Assembly (NCBI GenBank): GCA_050953105.1
Contig: JBMNMA010000001.1
Span: 124,001-188,000 of the forward strand
DNA from: UBA1206 sp050953105
GTDB lineage: Bacteria > Bacillota > Clostridia > Oscillospirales > CAG-382
Direction of reading: 5' to 3'
DNA length: 64,000 bases
Under the pieces are notes generated by a model. It was not told the origin of the DNA. It saw nothing but the letters and a program-made list of their open reading frames with translations, and did not search any database. Position numbers and translations under genes: made by a program. Below, one piece after another: positions 9,925-18,761 of the stretch. Position 1 is the stretch's first letter, and each line of letters opens with the position of its first letter.

Positions 9925-9939
9925 CCGATAAATATAAAT

Positions 9940-9966
9940 AAAAGCCGTGGTTTATCCACGGCTTTT
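9940..9966. terminator. Bidirectional terminator between convergent genes
   Basis: An 11-bp stem, aaaagccgtgg / ccacggctttt, with a 5-base loop and T-rich sequence on both sides serves the plus-strand ADP-ribosylglycohydrolase gene and the minus-strand lipoprotein gene. Confidence 0.85.
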
Positions 9967-9981
9967 GCGTTTTTATTAATA

Positions 9982-11385
9982 TCAGGAATACATCAGATAT
10001 TTTGCGTTCCATTCCGAGACTATGTAGATAACATAGTCGGCGTTATAACGCTTAATATTGCTTAGGTTGTAAGAATAGTCCCACATTTTCTGGAACAATG
10101 TTGTGTTCATATTGCCGGCGATAAGGTCTGTTATCTGGGTGCCGAAGGAGTCGCGAACAACAATACAGTTGGGAAGGTTTGACCTGTTGGTTTCTATAAG
10201 GTGCCTTTGGGTGACCTCCTCACTGTAAACACCGGTTTCGGGAAAACGCTTGCGGACTATCCCCGTAACGTCGGTGGATAGATCCCTGAACCAGCTGTAT
10301 TCCAGACAATCTTCCGGGTAAAACCCGGGTTTAAGGTAAACGGGGGTTGTCATGTTAAGATAATTAAGCATGTCCCCGGTTTTGTGATAGCCCGAATACC
10401 ATTTGAAATGGTCATATTCATAGGGGGCTGCGGCAGGAAAATCGGCTTTTATAATATTAAACAGCTCGGTATAAGCCAAAAAAGCGGCGTATTCGGTCCA
10501 ATGGGAGTCGGTTTTGTAAAAGATGGTCTGGGTGTCGTTTTTATGCTGATTAAACACCCCTTCCAGGTCGATAACCGTCGCTCCCGCCTTGTCCAAGGCC
10601 TCCATTACCATCTGACGGGTGGTTTTACCCGAACCGGGCTTGTATTCACCGGGAACTGCTTCGGGATACACGGTGATGGCGGAGGGAACAATTATATATA
10701 TAAGCTTTGTATCAAGACCGGATGACTTAATTTCGCTTATCCTTGTTTTGACCCGGTCGGTGAGGGAATCAAGCTCCCACTTGGACGGGATGTTAAGGCG
10801 CATATAGTCATTTAAGCATTTGGCGTAAAAAAACTGAAAATCATTGCCGGCCACAATACCTTCTGACGTGCCGGGCTGCTTGGGGGTGGAATTATAAACA
10901 GTGCTGTTTCCCACCTGAACGCCGTCCACATACTGGGTAAGGGTAACCTCTTTCCCTTTGGAATATTTAAACCTTACCGAAAACCAACCGTAAAAGGATT
11001 TCGATTCGATTTGCTGCCCGTCGGGAACTGTAGCTTTAATAACCGCATTTTCGGCGCATTTGCCCACTATAACCGCATAGGGATACTGGTCGTAACTGCA
11101 GTACATTATTTCAATTTTCATACCCGTCTCCGGCCCGGAGGTATCTTCACTATTTTCCTCCGACTGTTCTTCAGATTGTTCTTCAGATTGCTCAACTGAT
11201 TGTTCTTCCGAATTATTTTCGCTGTAATCATCCGATACTTCGCCGGTGGTGTTATCATCAGACGATACGGCTTCACTTGACGATTCATCCGGCAAGGTCG
11301 AGCTGGTGTCATTGCTGCCGCCCGGTGTGCAGGCGCAAAACAATAAAACAAGGGCAAGGCATAAGATAAGACATTTCTTAAACAT
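9982..11385 (-). CDS. Lipoprotein with AlgX/AlgJ (DHHW)-like SGNH domain
   Basis: 467 residues from the ATG at 11385, chosen because it begins a clear lipoprotein signal (hydrophobic run, then LLFCAC with the lipobox Cys) and has an AAGGG site upstream. A low-complexity Ser/Glu/Gln linker rich in SEEQ repeats follows. The C-terminal domain shows the DHHW/AlgX-type motif (KTDSHWTEYAAF) and a later RDSF, the pattern of SGNH-fold O-acetyltransferase-like domains. It would be membrane-anchored outside the cell and may act on cell-surface polysaccharide. Family call by motif; substrate unknown. Confidence 0.72.
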   Translation of the reverse strand: MFKKCLILCLALVLLFCACTPGGSNDTSSTLPDESSSEAVSSDDNTTGEVSDDYSENNSEEQSVEQSEEQSEEQSEENSEDTSGPETGMKIEIMYCSYDQYPYAVIVGKCAENAVIKATVPDGQQIESKSFYGWFSVRFKYSKGKEVTLTQYVDGVQVGNSTVYNSTPKQPGTSEGIVAGNDFQFFYAKCLNDYMRLNIPSKWELDSLTDRVKTRISEIKSSGLDTKLIYIIVPSAITVYPEAVPGEYKPGSGKTTRQMVMEALDKAGATVIDLEGVFNQHKNDTQTIFYKTDSHWTEYAAFLAYTELFNIIKADFPAAAPYEYDHFKWYSGYHKTGDMLNYLNMTTPVYLKPGFYPEDCLEYSWFRDLSTDVTGIVRKRFPETGVYSEEVTQRHLIETNRSNLPNCIVVRDSFGTQITDLIAGNMNTTLFQKMWDYSYNLSNIKRYNADYVIYIVSEWNAKYLMYS

Positions 11386-11401
11386 ATTTTTCCCTTCTGC
11401 C

Positions 11402-12307
11402 TTAGCTGACCTGAACCCGGTGAACAATGGAAATTGCGTCAACGTCCTTGCCGATGGGGTTGTTGCCAAGATTTGAAATCTGAAGATTGGTTATATTTGC
11501 TTCCTGCACCGACCAGACATAGTCAAGGTATTCGTCGGTCCAGGGCTTTCCGTCAATTTCAAGTTCTTCCATAACCGCATCAAGGTAGGTGTCATCGGCA
11601 TTGTCGTCCTCGGCCAACCCTGTGCGGGGGATAAGGGACATAAACCGGACAAACCTAACCAGCGGTCTGCCGTTCTGGCGGGTAAAGACGTCGCCGGCGT
11701 TTCTTTCGCAGGTGGCGGTTATCTCCCCCAAAACCTTTCTGTCGTCGTCGAGAAAACGGTAGAAGCATTTAACCACGTCTTTTTCGTCGGTGCAGCATGA
11801 TATATCCACCCCGGTTTCAAAATACCTTGCGTTGGGGTAGTTGTCGGTGTTAAATTCGGCAATATCTTTAAAGGAAACCTCTTTGGGAACACCCAGGCCA
11901 AAGTCGCAGAAAAACGCCGCCCAGGTGTCTTTTTCCTGGTTGTTGCAAAGGCCGGTATCAATATGCCATAACTTTCCGCCGGACACGTATCCAAGGCAGA
12001 TATAGGCGTTGCGGCAGGGCTTGCCGTCTTTATCCCGCCGGTTGATTCTCAGCTTTTTAAGGTCCACAAGGGTTTTTATTCGGGAGTATTTTTCGGTATA
12101 GGAGTTCTGAGCGTAGTAATGGGCTCCGGCGTTGGCTTCGATCATACATTTGATATGGTCTTTCAACCCAACTTCCCTGCCTAAAGCCGTTTCGTAGCTT
12201 TTGTAGATGTAACCGTCGATATCTGCGGCGATAACGTATTTACCCTTGGTTATGTCATCGTATTTGTCGGTAAATTCGCCGCGGCCGAAAGAATATTCAC
12301 GTGCCAT
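11402..12307 (-). CDS. Unrecognised protein in the DUF1538/P-II operon
   Basis: 301 residues from ATG 12307. I do not recognise the family. There is no signal peptide or membrane segment, so it is probably cytoplasmic. It is rich in Asp, aromatic residues and Cys (including an ISCCTDEKD stretch) and ends in a mixed segment without a clear motif. It sits 42 bases after the P-II-like gene and 16 bases before the lipoprotein gene, so it is probably co-transcribed with both. A TTG at 12316 is an alternative start. The strong ribosome site is 31 bases away from the ATG with a hairpin in between (see the separate entry). Confidence 0.7.
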   Translation of the reverse strand: MAREYSFGRGEFTDKYDDITKGKYVIAADIDGYIYKSYETALGREVGLKDHIKCMIEANAGAHYYAQNSYTEKYSRIKTLVDLKKLRINRRDKDGKPCRNAYICLGYVSGGKLWHIDTGLCNNQEKDTWAAFFCDFGLGVPKEVSFKDIAEFNTDNYPNARYFETGVDISCCTDEKDVVKCFYRFLDDDRKVLGEITATCERNAGDVFTRQNGRPLVRFVRFMSLIPRTGLAEDDNADDTYLDAVMEELEIDGKPWTDEYLDYVWSVQEANITNLQISNLGNNPIGKDVDAISIVHRVQVS

Positions 12308-12346
12308 GCAAAGCAAACCCGTTTTTTATACGGGTTAACCCTCCTT
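12308..12346 (-). promoter_or_regulatory. Ribosome-binding site separated from its start by a hairpin
   Basis: On the minus strand AAGGAGGG (12339-12346) is followed two bases later by a 7-bp hairpin, aacccgt / acgggtt (12330-12336 with 12316-12322, 7-base loop), then eight bases and the ATG at 12307. Unfolded spacing is 31 bases; with the hairpin closed it is about 10, which is near optimal. No U-tract follows, so a terminator is unlikely. Confidence 0.6.
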
Positions 12347-12349
12347 TAT

Positions 12350-13024
12350 TTAATTATCGTTTTCACCGAAATTAATGCCTGCAACCTGGGTTACCGGCAG
12401 GGAAAAGGCCACTGCCCCGATTTTGGGGTTTTCGTCTGAGGTTTTCATAAGGGCGTTTATAATATCTGTTCTGTTTTGGGACCGGCTTACTATAAGCAAA
12501 GCTTCCTTGTCCTCGGCCACTTTAATGCCGAAGAATTTTTCGGTAAACTTTGCTCCGGTTCCCTTGGCGGAAAGGATTGTTCCTCCGCCGGCACCGGCGG
12601 TCCTTGCCACTTCCATTATTTTTTCGGAAAAGCCGTGGTTCATTATAACAATGATAAGCTCTTCTTTAAAGGTCAATTTCGGTTTGGTTTTGTCCACCGA
12701 CTGGTTGCCGGTCAGGTAGTTCAATGTTTTGACACCTCCGATGCTTTTTATGGGGATAGACACTAATATTCCGTTGCCGGGAATGTCTATATACAGGTTG
12801 CTTTTTGCCGCTTTGAAAATTTTAATTGTCTTTTCCCGGTCGGCTGCGGCGATAACCACCACCCGTTCGGAAACCTCAATACCCATTATACTGAGAATTT
12901 CCCTTGTGGCGGTTCCCCGGCCGTTTATTAATATCGTTTCGGGAACACCCAGCTTGTTGTATAGGTCAATATAATCCTTCGACTTGGCCTTGTCGGTAAC
13001 GGCTATTAAAAAGTTAAGTTCCAT
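12350..13024 (-). CDS. Tandem P-II-like regulator
   Basis: 224 residues made of two P-II/GlnB-type ferredoxin-like halves, roughly 1-105 and 118-224. Each opens with a hydrophobic beta strand and has the helix/T-loop layout; the second has GAGGGTILSAKG, typical of P-II relatives. The first half is more divergent. P-II proteins bind nucleotides and effectors and gate transporters. Here the neighbour upstream is a DUF1538 membrane protein, a pairing seen in other genomes, so it probably regulates that transporter. Residues for uridylylation are not evident. Confidence 0.85.
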   Translation of the reverse strand: MELNFLIAVTDKAKSKDYIDLYNKLGVPETILINGRGTATREILSIMGIEVSERVVVIAAADREKTIKIFKAAKSNLYIDIPGNGILVSIPIKSIGGVKTLNYLTGNQSVDKTKPKLTFKEELIIVIMNHGFSEKIMEVARTAGAGGGTILSAKGTGAKFTEKFFGIKVAEDKEALLIVSRSQNRTDIINALMKTSDENPKIGAVAFSLPVTQVAGINFGENDN

Positions 13025-13056
13025 ATTAATCGTTCCTTAATTTTTTGGTGTTGCGG

Positions 13057-14574
13057 TCAGTCCCAAAGGACAATGACTTCGTAATCTTCCGCCGGTGCGG
13101 CGACTGCTTTTTTCTCAATGGCAGCAGTGCGGATTTTATATATTACACCCATTACCTGAACAACTATAAGGGGCATCATGGCCACCATGGCCACAAGGCC
13201 GAAGGCGTCGGACACCACGTTCCCCCCCACCGCCTGGCTTGCACCGATGGCAAAGGGGAGCATAAAGGTTGCCGTCATGGGGCCGGAGGCCACACCGCCA
13301 GAGTCGAAAGCGATTGAGGTGAAAATATCGGGAACGAAGAACATAAGTAAAATGGCAATGGCATAACCGGGAATTATAAACCAGAATATAGATATACCGG
13401 TTAATATGCGTATCATGGCAAGGCCCATGGCTACCGCCACGCTTATAGAAAGGGAAAGTCCCATGGCCTTTGACGATACCGTGCCGGCAGATATGTCCTC
13501 CACCTGCTTGTTTAACACTATAACCGCAGGCTCGGCGGCCACGGTAAACCACCCCATAACCATGGCTATTGGGATGAGGAATTTACTAAAGTCTCCGCCG
13601 GCAAATTTAGCCCCCAGCTCGGTTCCCATGAAAGAAAAGCCCACGTTAACCCCTGTCATAAACAGCACAAGACCTATATAAGTGTAGAGTATGCCCACAA
13701 CAATGCGGAAAAACTCGTCCCGGGAGGGACGGAAGATAAACAGTTCGAAAATTACTGTAAATATGATAATTGGTGCAAGGGCTAAAGCCATCTCCTTAAG
13801 ATATGTAGGTATGGCGGAAAGATAAGAACCGGTAAGGGAAAGGGTGTCGCCAAAGGAGGGGATTATATCTATAACCGTTGTGGCTTCCCCCTTATATACA
13901 AACCCCAGCACCAGCACTGCCATTATAGGGCCTATAGAACAAAGTCCCACCATGCCGAAAGAGTCGGCGGCAGAATCCCCGTCGCTTCGCAACGCCGCCA
14001 CACCGACACCGAGAGCCATTATAAAGGGAACCGTCATAGGGCCGGTGGTTACTCCTCCGGAGTCAAAGGCAACGCCTAAAAATTCTGCTTCGGAAAAGGC
14101 GGCAAGGACGAACACAATGGCGTAAAAGGCTAAAAACAGCCATTTTACCCGGACATTTAGCACTACCCTAAGCATTGATACCAAAAGGAATATTCCTACC
14201 CCGAAGGCCACCGAAAGAATAAGCACCACCGAATTTATATGGGGGGTGTTTTCGGCAAGGACTACAAGGTCGGGTTCCGAAACGGTTATGGCAACACCGA
14301 TAAAAAAGCTGAGCCCCAAAATAAGCCACAGCTTCTTGGTTTTCATCATCCAGCTGCCCGCATTGTTACCAACCGGGGTGAGGGCGTTGTCAACCCCCAG
14401 GGTGAACAGTCCCATTCCCGTTATAAGCATAAATGTGCCTATAATAAAGGACAGCATTAAACCGGTAGACACCGGAATAAAGGTAAAACAGATTACCATA
14501 ATTATTAAGGTTATCGGCAATACCGAGGACACCGATTCCCTTATTTTTTCCATTATTACAGTTTTCTTTTTCAC
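13057..14574 (-). CDS. DUF1538 double-domain membrane transporter-like protein
   Basis: 505 residues with about twelve hydrophobic segments in two repeats. Each repeat holds the same motif: FDSGGVTTGPMT at 170-181 and FDSGGVASGPMT at 423-434, the hallmark of DUF1538. DUF1538 proteins have been linked to cation/proton antiport (UmpAB), as far as I recall; the present protein fuses both halves in one chain. The start is a GTG at 14574 with GGAG eight bases upstream; an in-frame ATG lies 21 bases later. It is the first gene after a consensus promoter and heads the P-II operon. Confidence 0.88.
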   Translation of the reverse strand: MKKKTVIMEKIRESVSSVLPITLIIMVICFTFIPVSTGLMLSFIIGTFMLITGMGLFTLGVDNALTPVGNNAGSWMMKTKKLWLILGLSFFIGVAITVSEPDLVVLAENTPHINSVVLILSVAFGVGIFLLVSMLRVVLNVRVKWLFLAFYAIVFVLAAFSEAEFLGVAFDSGGVTTGPMTVPFIMALGVGVAALRSDGDSAADSFGMVGLCSIGPIMAVLVLGFVYKGEATTVIDIIPSFGDTLSLTGSYLSAIPTYLKEMALALAPIIIFTVIFELFIFRPSRDEFFRIVVGILYTYIGLVLFMTGVNVGFSFMGTELGAKFAGGDFSKFLIPIAMVMGWFTVAAEPAVIVLNKQVEDISAGTVSSKAMGLSLSISVAVAMGLAMIRILTGISIFWFIIPGYAIAILLMFFVPDIFTSIAFDSGGVASGPMTATFMLPFAIGASQAVGGNVVSDAFGLVAMVAMMPLIVVQVMGVIYKIRTAAIEKKAVAAPAEDYEVIVLWD

Positions 14575-14606
14575 TACTCCGACTCCGTAACTATATTAAT
14601 ATAAAT

Positions 14607-14635
14607 ATTATACTTATTATGGCAGCCATAGTCAA
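14607..14635 (-). promoter_or_regulatory. Sigma-A promoter of the DUF1538 operon
   Basis: Reading the minus strand, TTGACT (14630-14635), a 17-base spacer and TATAAT (14607-14612) make a near-perfect vegetative promoter about 35 bases before the GTG start. Confidence 0.88.
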
Positions 14636-14707
14636 CCGATAGGGTCGGAATAAATGTTAATAAATAGCCACCTATATGTTAATATTAAATTCAAATATAA
14701 ACAGTTC

Positions 14708-15895
14708 TTACGACCAATGGAAGGGGAACTTTATTTTGTCAGCAGGCGGGAAATTTTTATCAAATTCTGCCGTTTCATCCTCAGTTAAACTTTCATATAC
14801 CGGTGGTATGACAAACCTTCCCCGTATGCCGGAAAGCCCTCCTTTTACAAGCTCTTTTGTCATAAAGGCGGCAAAATTTTTACCGTCATAAGTGGTTATA
14901 TTAAACTTGTCGCTTGTAACAAAGCCGTGGCGCGGATAATAATCCGGCTCACCGAAGATTATTATCCCCCTGTAGCCTTCCTTGGCGGCTTGGCGGGTGG
15001 TTTCTTCAATCAAATACCCGCCTATGCCGCTGTTTTGAAATTCGGGGTCTACGGCAAGGGGGCCGAAGGTTAAAACCTCCTCCAGCCTGCCGTCCGGAGT
15101 TTCCACATGGGATAGGCAATACATAATGAAACCTGCGATTTTGCCGTCAACCTCGGCCACCCTTGAAAGGCCGGGGAGATAGGCATTGTCGGTGCGCAGC
15201 TTGGAAACAAGGAGATGCTCGTCGCAGCCGGGGCGGTGTAAGTTCCAGAAAGCCCGTCTTACCATAAGTTCGGTATTATAGTAATCCGACGGCACTTCGT
15301 GGCGGATTAAAATATCTTTTCTTTTTAGCTTGTTTTTTTCGGGCAAAAAATACCCTAATTCCAGCCGAACTTCTTTGTTTTTTATATCTCTGTTGGAATA
15401 GCAGCAGGCATCAAAGCCTATAAGGCTAAAGCCCTGGCTTAAATAAAATCCGATAGCATTTTCGTTGCAGCTTTGGGTTTCAAGGATTATGGCTCTTCTT
15501 CGCTCAAGCCTTGCCTGCTCCTTGGCAATATTCATAAGCCGCTTTACCACACCTTTTCCCCGAAGGTCTTTTTCCACCCAAAGCTCGGTAATGCGAAGGC
15601 GGTTTGACCATTCCTCCGGCACCGTTTCTATAACCGCCTTAAGCCGGCCGTCTTCCACCACGCCCCAGGCCCAGGCTTTTTCCCACCAGTCGGCATAAAG
15701 GAAATCCTGGGGATTGGGGTTGTCAAGCCATGAGCGGACAAAGGGGGTTTTATGGGACTTTTTGGTAAATCCAACCCTGAAACCCTTGGTATTTTGTGTT
15801 ATTTTTACGTCATAATAGTTGTTAGCGGTGTATTCCATCGGGATAACATATCCCTTCCATTCATCTTTTGGCAGATGAATGATTTTGTATTCCAT
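14708..15895 (-). CDS. Tandem GNAT-family acetyltransferase
   Basis: 395 residues with two GNAT domains. The first has its acetyl-CoA loop at about residues 110-120 (VEKDLRGKGVVKRLM), followed by NENAIGFYLSQGF. The second has LAVDPEFQNSGIGGYLI and YYPRHGFV, about residues 285-335. Both domains keep the R/Q-x-x-G-x-G/A pattern, so both may bind acetyl-CoA. Targets are unknown. AAAGGA precedes the ATG. It stands alone, between the glyA terminator and the DUF1538 promoter. Confidence 0.88.
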   Translation of the reverse strand: MEYKIIHLPKDEWKGYVIPMEYTANNYYDVKITQNTKGFRVGFTKKSHKTPFVRSWLDNPNPQDFLYADWWEKAWAWGVVEDGRLKAVIETVPEEWSNRLRITELWVEKDLRGKGVVKRLMNIAKEQARLERRRAIILETQSCNENAIGFYLSQGFSLIGFDACCYSNRDIKNKEVRLELGYFLPEKNKLKRKDILIRHEVPSDYYNTELMVRRAFWNLHRPGCDEHLLVSKLRTDNAYLPGLSRVAEVDGKIAGFIMYCLSHVETPDGRLEEVLTFGPLAVDPEFQNSGIGGYLIEETTRQAAKEGYRGIIIFGEPDYYPRHGFVTSDKFNITTYDGKNFAAFMTKELVKGGLSGIRGRFVIPPVYESLTEDETAEFDKNFPPADKIKFPFHWS

Positions 15896-15924
15896 AAATG
15901 TCTGTCCTTTCGAAATTAAATAAG

Positions 15925-15967
15925 AAAAAAAGGCATTCCTACCGGATGTTGTATCCGGCGGAATGCC
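15925..15967 (-). terminator. Terminator of glyA
   Basis: A long stem (15932-15939 with 15960-15967 and 15942-15947 with 15953-15958, one small bulge) is followed on the minus strand by seven T residues. It ends glyA transcription before the GNAT gene. Confidence 0.92.
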
Positions 15968-15979
15968 CTTGATAATCTG

Positions 15980-17218
15980 TTAACGGTAAATGGGGAATTT
16001 TTCGCAAAGCGCTTTTACGCCGGCATTGACTTCGTCCTTATATTTTTCAAAGTCGACGGCTATAAGCTTCATCCAGTTGGCAATAAGCTTCATTTCAGCC
16101 TTGCCGAATCCTCTTGACGTAACCGCCGGGGTGCCTACACGCAGCCCGCTGGTAACCATGGGGGGCTGGGGGTCGAAGGGTATGGCGTTCTTATTGGCGG
16201 TTATATGCACCTCGTCAAGCCTGATCTCATAGTCCTTGCCGGTTACGCCGAAGGGCCTGAGGTCAAGGAGCATAAGATGGTTATCGGTGCCGCCGGACAC
16301 AAGGTTAAAGCCTTCGGCAAGCAGGCAGGTTGAAAGTTCTTTGGCGTTCTCGATTATATTTTTCTGGTAGGTTTTAAACTCGTCGGTCAGTGCTTCGCCG
16401 AAAGCAACCGCCTTTGCGGCAATAATATGCATCAAAGGCCCGCCCTGGGTGCCGGGGAATATCGCTTTATCGATGGCTTTGCCGTATTGCTCTTTGCAGA
16501 GAATAAGGCCGCCCCTGGGACCGCGGAGGGTTTTATGGGTGGTTGTGGTAACCACGTCGGCATAGGGAACGGGGGATGGATGGAGTCCTGCCGCCACAAG
16601 GCCTGCGATGTGAGCCATGTCCACCATAAGGTAGGCGCCCACTTTGTCGGCTATCTCCCGGCAGCGTTTAAAGTCGATAACTCTCGGATAAGCCGAGGCG
16701 CCGGCAAGAATAAGCTTGGGCTTGTGGGTGAGGGCAAGGCGTTCCATTTCGTCGTAATCTATGGTCTGGGTATCCTCGCTGACACCGTAAGGAACAATGT
16801 TAAAGTATTTGCCCGAAATGTTTACGGGCGAACCGTGGGACAAATGTCCGCCGTGGGCCAGGGACATGGAAAGCACCGTGTCGCCCGGATTTAACAGCGC
16901 AAAGAATACGGCAAAATTGGCGTTGGCTCCGCTGTGGGGCTGAACGTTTGCATATTCGGCACCGAACAGCTTTTTGGCTCTTTCCCTTGCTATATCCTCT
17001 ACAATGTCAACATACTGGCAGCCGCCGTAGTAGCGTTTGCCGGGATAACCTTCGGCATACTTGTTTGTCAGCACAGAACCGGCTGCAATAAGCACCGCTT
17101 TGGAAACAATGTTTTCAGAGGCAATAAGCTCTATATTGTTCTGCTGGCGTCCAAGTTCCAGCTGACAGGCATCATACACCTCTTTGTCATAATTAACTAA
17201 CTCGTCGAAAAAGGACAT
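15980..17218 (-). CDS. glyA: Serine hydroxymethyltransferase
   Basis: 412 residues, normal length. It interconverts serine and glycine with tetrahydrofolate, using PLP, in the cytoplasm. Recognisable features include IELIASENIVS and YAEGYPGKRYYGG near the N-terminus, the HSGANAN substrate loop, and the PLP-lysine motif TTTHKTLRGPRGG near residue 227. It has its own promoter and terminator, so it is monocistronic. It fits the folate and glycine theme of this window, which also has THF and glycine riboswitches. Confidence 0.98.
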   Translation of the reverse strand: MSFFDELVNYDKEVYDACQLELGRQQNNIELIASENIVSKAVLIAAGSVLTNKYAEGYPGKRYYGGCQYVDIVEDIARERAKKLFGAEYANVQPHSGANANFAVFFALLNPGDTVLSMSLAHGGHLSHGSPVNISGKYFNIVPYGVSEDTQTIDYDEMERLALTHKPKLILAGASAYPRVIDFKRCREIADKVGAYLMVDMAHIAGLVAAGLHPSPVPYADVVTTTTHKTLRGPRGGLILCKEQYGKAIDKAIFPGTQGGPLMHIIAAKAVAFGEALTDEFKTYQKNIIENAKELSTCLLAEGFNLVSGGTDNHLMLLDLRPFGVTGKDYEIRLDEVHITANKNAIPFDPQPPMVTSGLRVGTPAVTSRGFGKAEMKLIANWMKLIAVDFEKYKDEVNAGVKALCEKFPIYR

Positions 17219-17250
17219 AAAATTCCCCCGCTTTCAAGTAATTACGGTAT

Positions 17251-17279
17251 ATTATAAACCAAAAAATCACGCTTGTCCA
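17251..17279 (-). promoter_or_regulatory. Sigma-A promoter of glyA
   Basis: On the minus strand TGGACA (17274-17279), a 17-base spacer and TATAAT (17251-17256) lie about 30 bases before the glyA ATG. I saw no riboswitch in the short leader. Confidence 0.85.
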
Positions 17280-17381
17280 TAGCTTTTGGCTATTTTCGGC
17301 ATATGTAAGACACTTGGGTGAAAAAGCAAATATTTTTTAGTGAATTATAACATTTTTTCGCAAAACTTCATTAAAACGGCG

Positions 17382-18761
17382 TTATCTTCTCGAAACTTCC
17401 CAGTAAAAGCCTATCTCACCCGCCGGGGCGGTAAGGAAGGTTATGGTTATCTGGGTTTCGTCCACGGTGACATAGTAGCCGCCCTTGGCTGTTTCAGGGG
17501 TGGAGGGAGTTACCGAAACCGAGGTGGGAGCCATTTTAAGGTTGTGCTTTATAACATACACGGTTTTGCCGCCGGCGGAGGTAAAGTGGCCGCTATTACG
17601 GTCGTTGATTATATAGTTCCCCGTCCGGTCAAGCACCTGAAGGTTGGTTATGGCAAGTATTGAATTTTTGTCTGTAGGCGCTTTAATGCCGTCATTGTTG
17701 ACCACGGTGCAGGAATCAAGGGTTACCGTGCCGTAGGCATTAGAGGTGTCAAACAGGAAGTAGTTTTTGTTGTCGGCCGCAGAGTTTAACATACAGTCCC
17801 TGAAAGTGATGTTCATTATCCTTGTGCCGGGGTTGGTGATGTTTATTATCCCCTGGGCGGCGTTTTCAAACCATGTTCCCACAAAGTTACAGGGGCGGGT
17901 GCCGTTTTTGGAGGGGATGAGTATGTCTGTGGTGTTGGAGGCGAAAACTCCCCCGATAACGTGAACACCGTCAAAGGATTCACCGTTTAGGTAGTCAAGC
18001 ACCAGTCCCGCCTTGCAGGTGGCAATGCGGGGGTGGATTATGGTGTTACCCGAGCCGTAAAGGTGAAGTCCGTAGGTGCAGTCCGAGCAGAATATGTTTT
18101 CAAACATACAGTCGAAAATACCCACGCCGTTGGGCTCGGCGCTGCCGTCGATGCCGCAGTATAAACCGAAAAAGACAAGGTTTTTAAAGGTGCCTATGGC
18201 GGAGTTGTAATTCTGAAGGGTGGAGCCCCCTAAAATACCCACTATTTTGTCCCCTTTGGCCTTTAAAAAGAAGATGTTTTCAATGGAAGTCCCCCACAAT
18301 GCCTCGTTGGCGGTGTTTATCATGGCGGAATTGTCACTGCCGTTCCAAACCAGGCGGGTGGCCCACATGCTGTCCCCCACTATCGACACAGCGGCTTTTT
18401 TATAAATGGTGTTGCTTATTGTATATGACCCTGCGGGGAGCAGAACAACACCGCCCCCGTCGGCGGCACATTTATCTATTGCCGCCTGTATGTAGGGGGA
18501 ATCATCCTGGCCGTTGGCCTTGGCGCCGAAATTGCGGACATTGTAGGTTTTCATATCGACTTTAACCTCGCTTGATTCATTTTTTACTTTGCTGCTTTCT
18601 TCTTTGGATGACGCTACCGATGATTCGGCTGCTTCAGAGGATACTCCCTCAGAGGAAGTGTTTGCCGATGATTCGGCTGATGTGTTTTCCACGGCTCCAG
18701 CGCAGGACACAAGCAATGAAATTATAATAAGAAATATTATAACAAGGCTTAGTTTTCTCAT
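17382..18761 (-). CDS. Beta-helix (pectate-lyase-superfamily) lipoprotein
   Basis: 459 residues. Residues 1-20 are a lipoprotein signal (LLVSCAG, Cys about 20), followed by a Ser/Glu-rich linker to about 70. Then comes the entry motif of the pectate_lyase_3 right-handed beta-helix (YNVRNFGAKANGQDDSPYIQ) and roughly 300 residues of repeating beta-helical rungs. The last 60 residues form a separate small beta domain. It is anchored outside the cell and likely binds or cleaves polysaccharide; catalytic residues cannot be assigned. Its ATG overlaps the stop of the glycosidase-like gene by four bases. Confidence 0.85.
   Translation of the reverse strand: MRKLSLVIIFLIIISLLVSCAGAVENTSAESSANTSSEGVSSEAAESSVASSKEESSKVKNESSEVKVDMKTYNVRNFGAKANGQDDSPYIQAAIDKCAADGGGVVLLPAGSYTISNTIYKKAAVSIVGDSMWATRLVWNGSDNSAMINTANEALWGTSIENIFFLKAKGDKIVGILGGSTLQNYNSAIGTFKNLVFFGLYCGIDGSAEPNGVGIFDCMFENIFCSDCTYGLHLYGSGNTIIHPRIATCKAGLVLDYLNGESFDGVHVIGGVFASNTTDILIPSKNGTRPCNFVGTWFENAAQGIINITNPGTRIMNITFRDCMLNSAADNKNYFLFDTSNAYGTVTLDSCTVVNNDGIKAPTDKNSILAITNLQVLDRTGNYIINDRNSGHFTSAGGKTVYVIKHNLKMAPTSVSVTPSTPETAKGGYYVTVDETQITITFLTAPAGEIGFYWEVSRR

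Noticed and set aside
12316..12336. Hairpin after the P-II gene as a terminator
   Set aside because: The sequence after the stem on the minus strand is TGCTTTGC, not a U-tract.
17219..17381. Riboswitch in the glyA leader
   Set aside because: The leader between promoter and ATG is only about 25 bases, too short for an aptamer.
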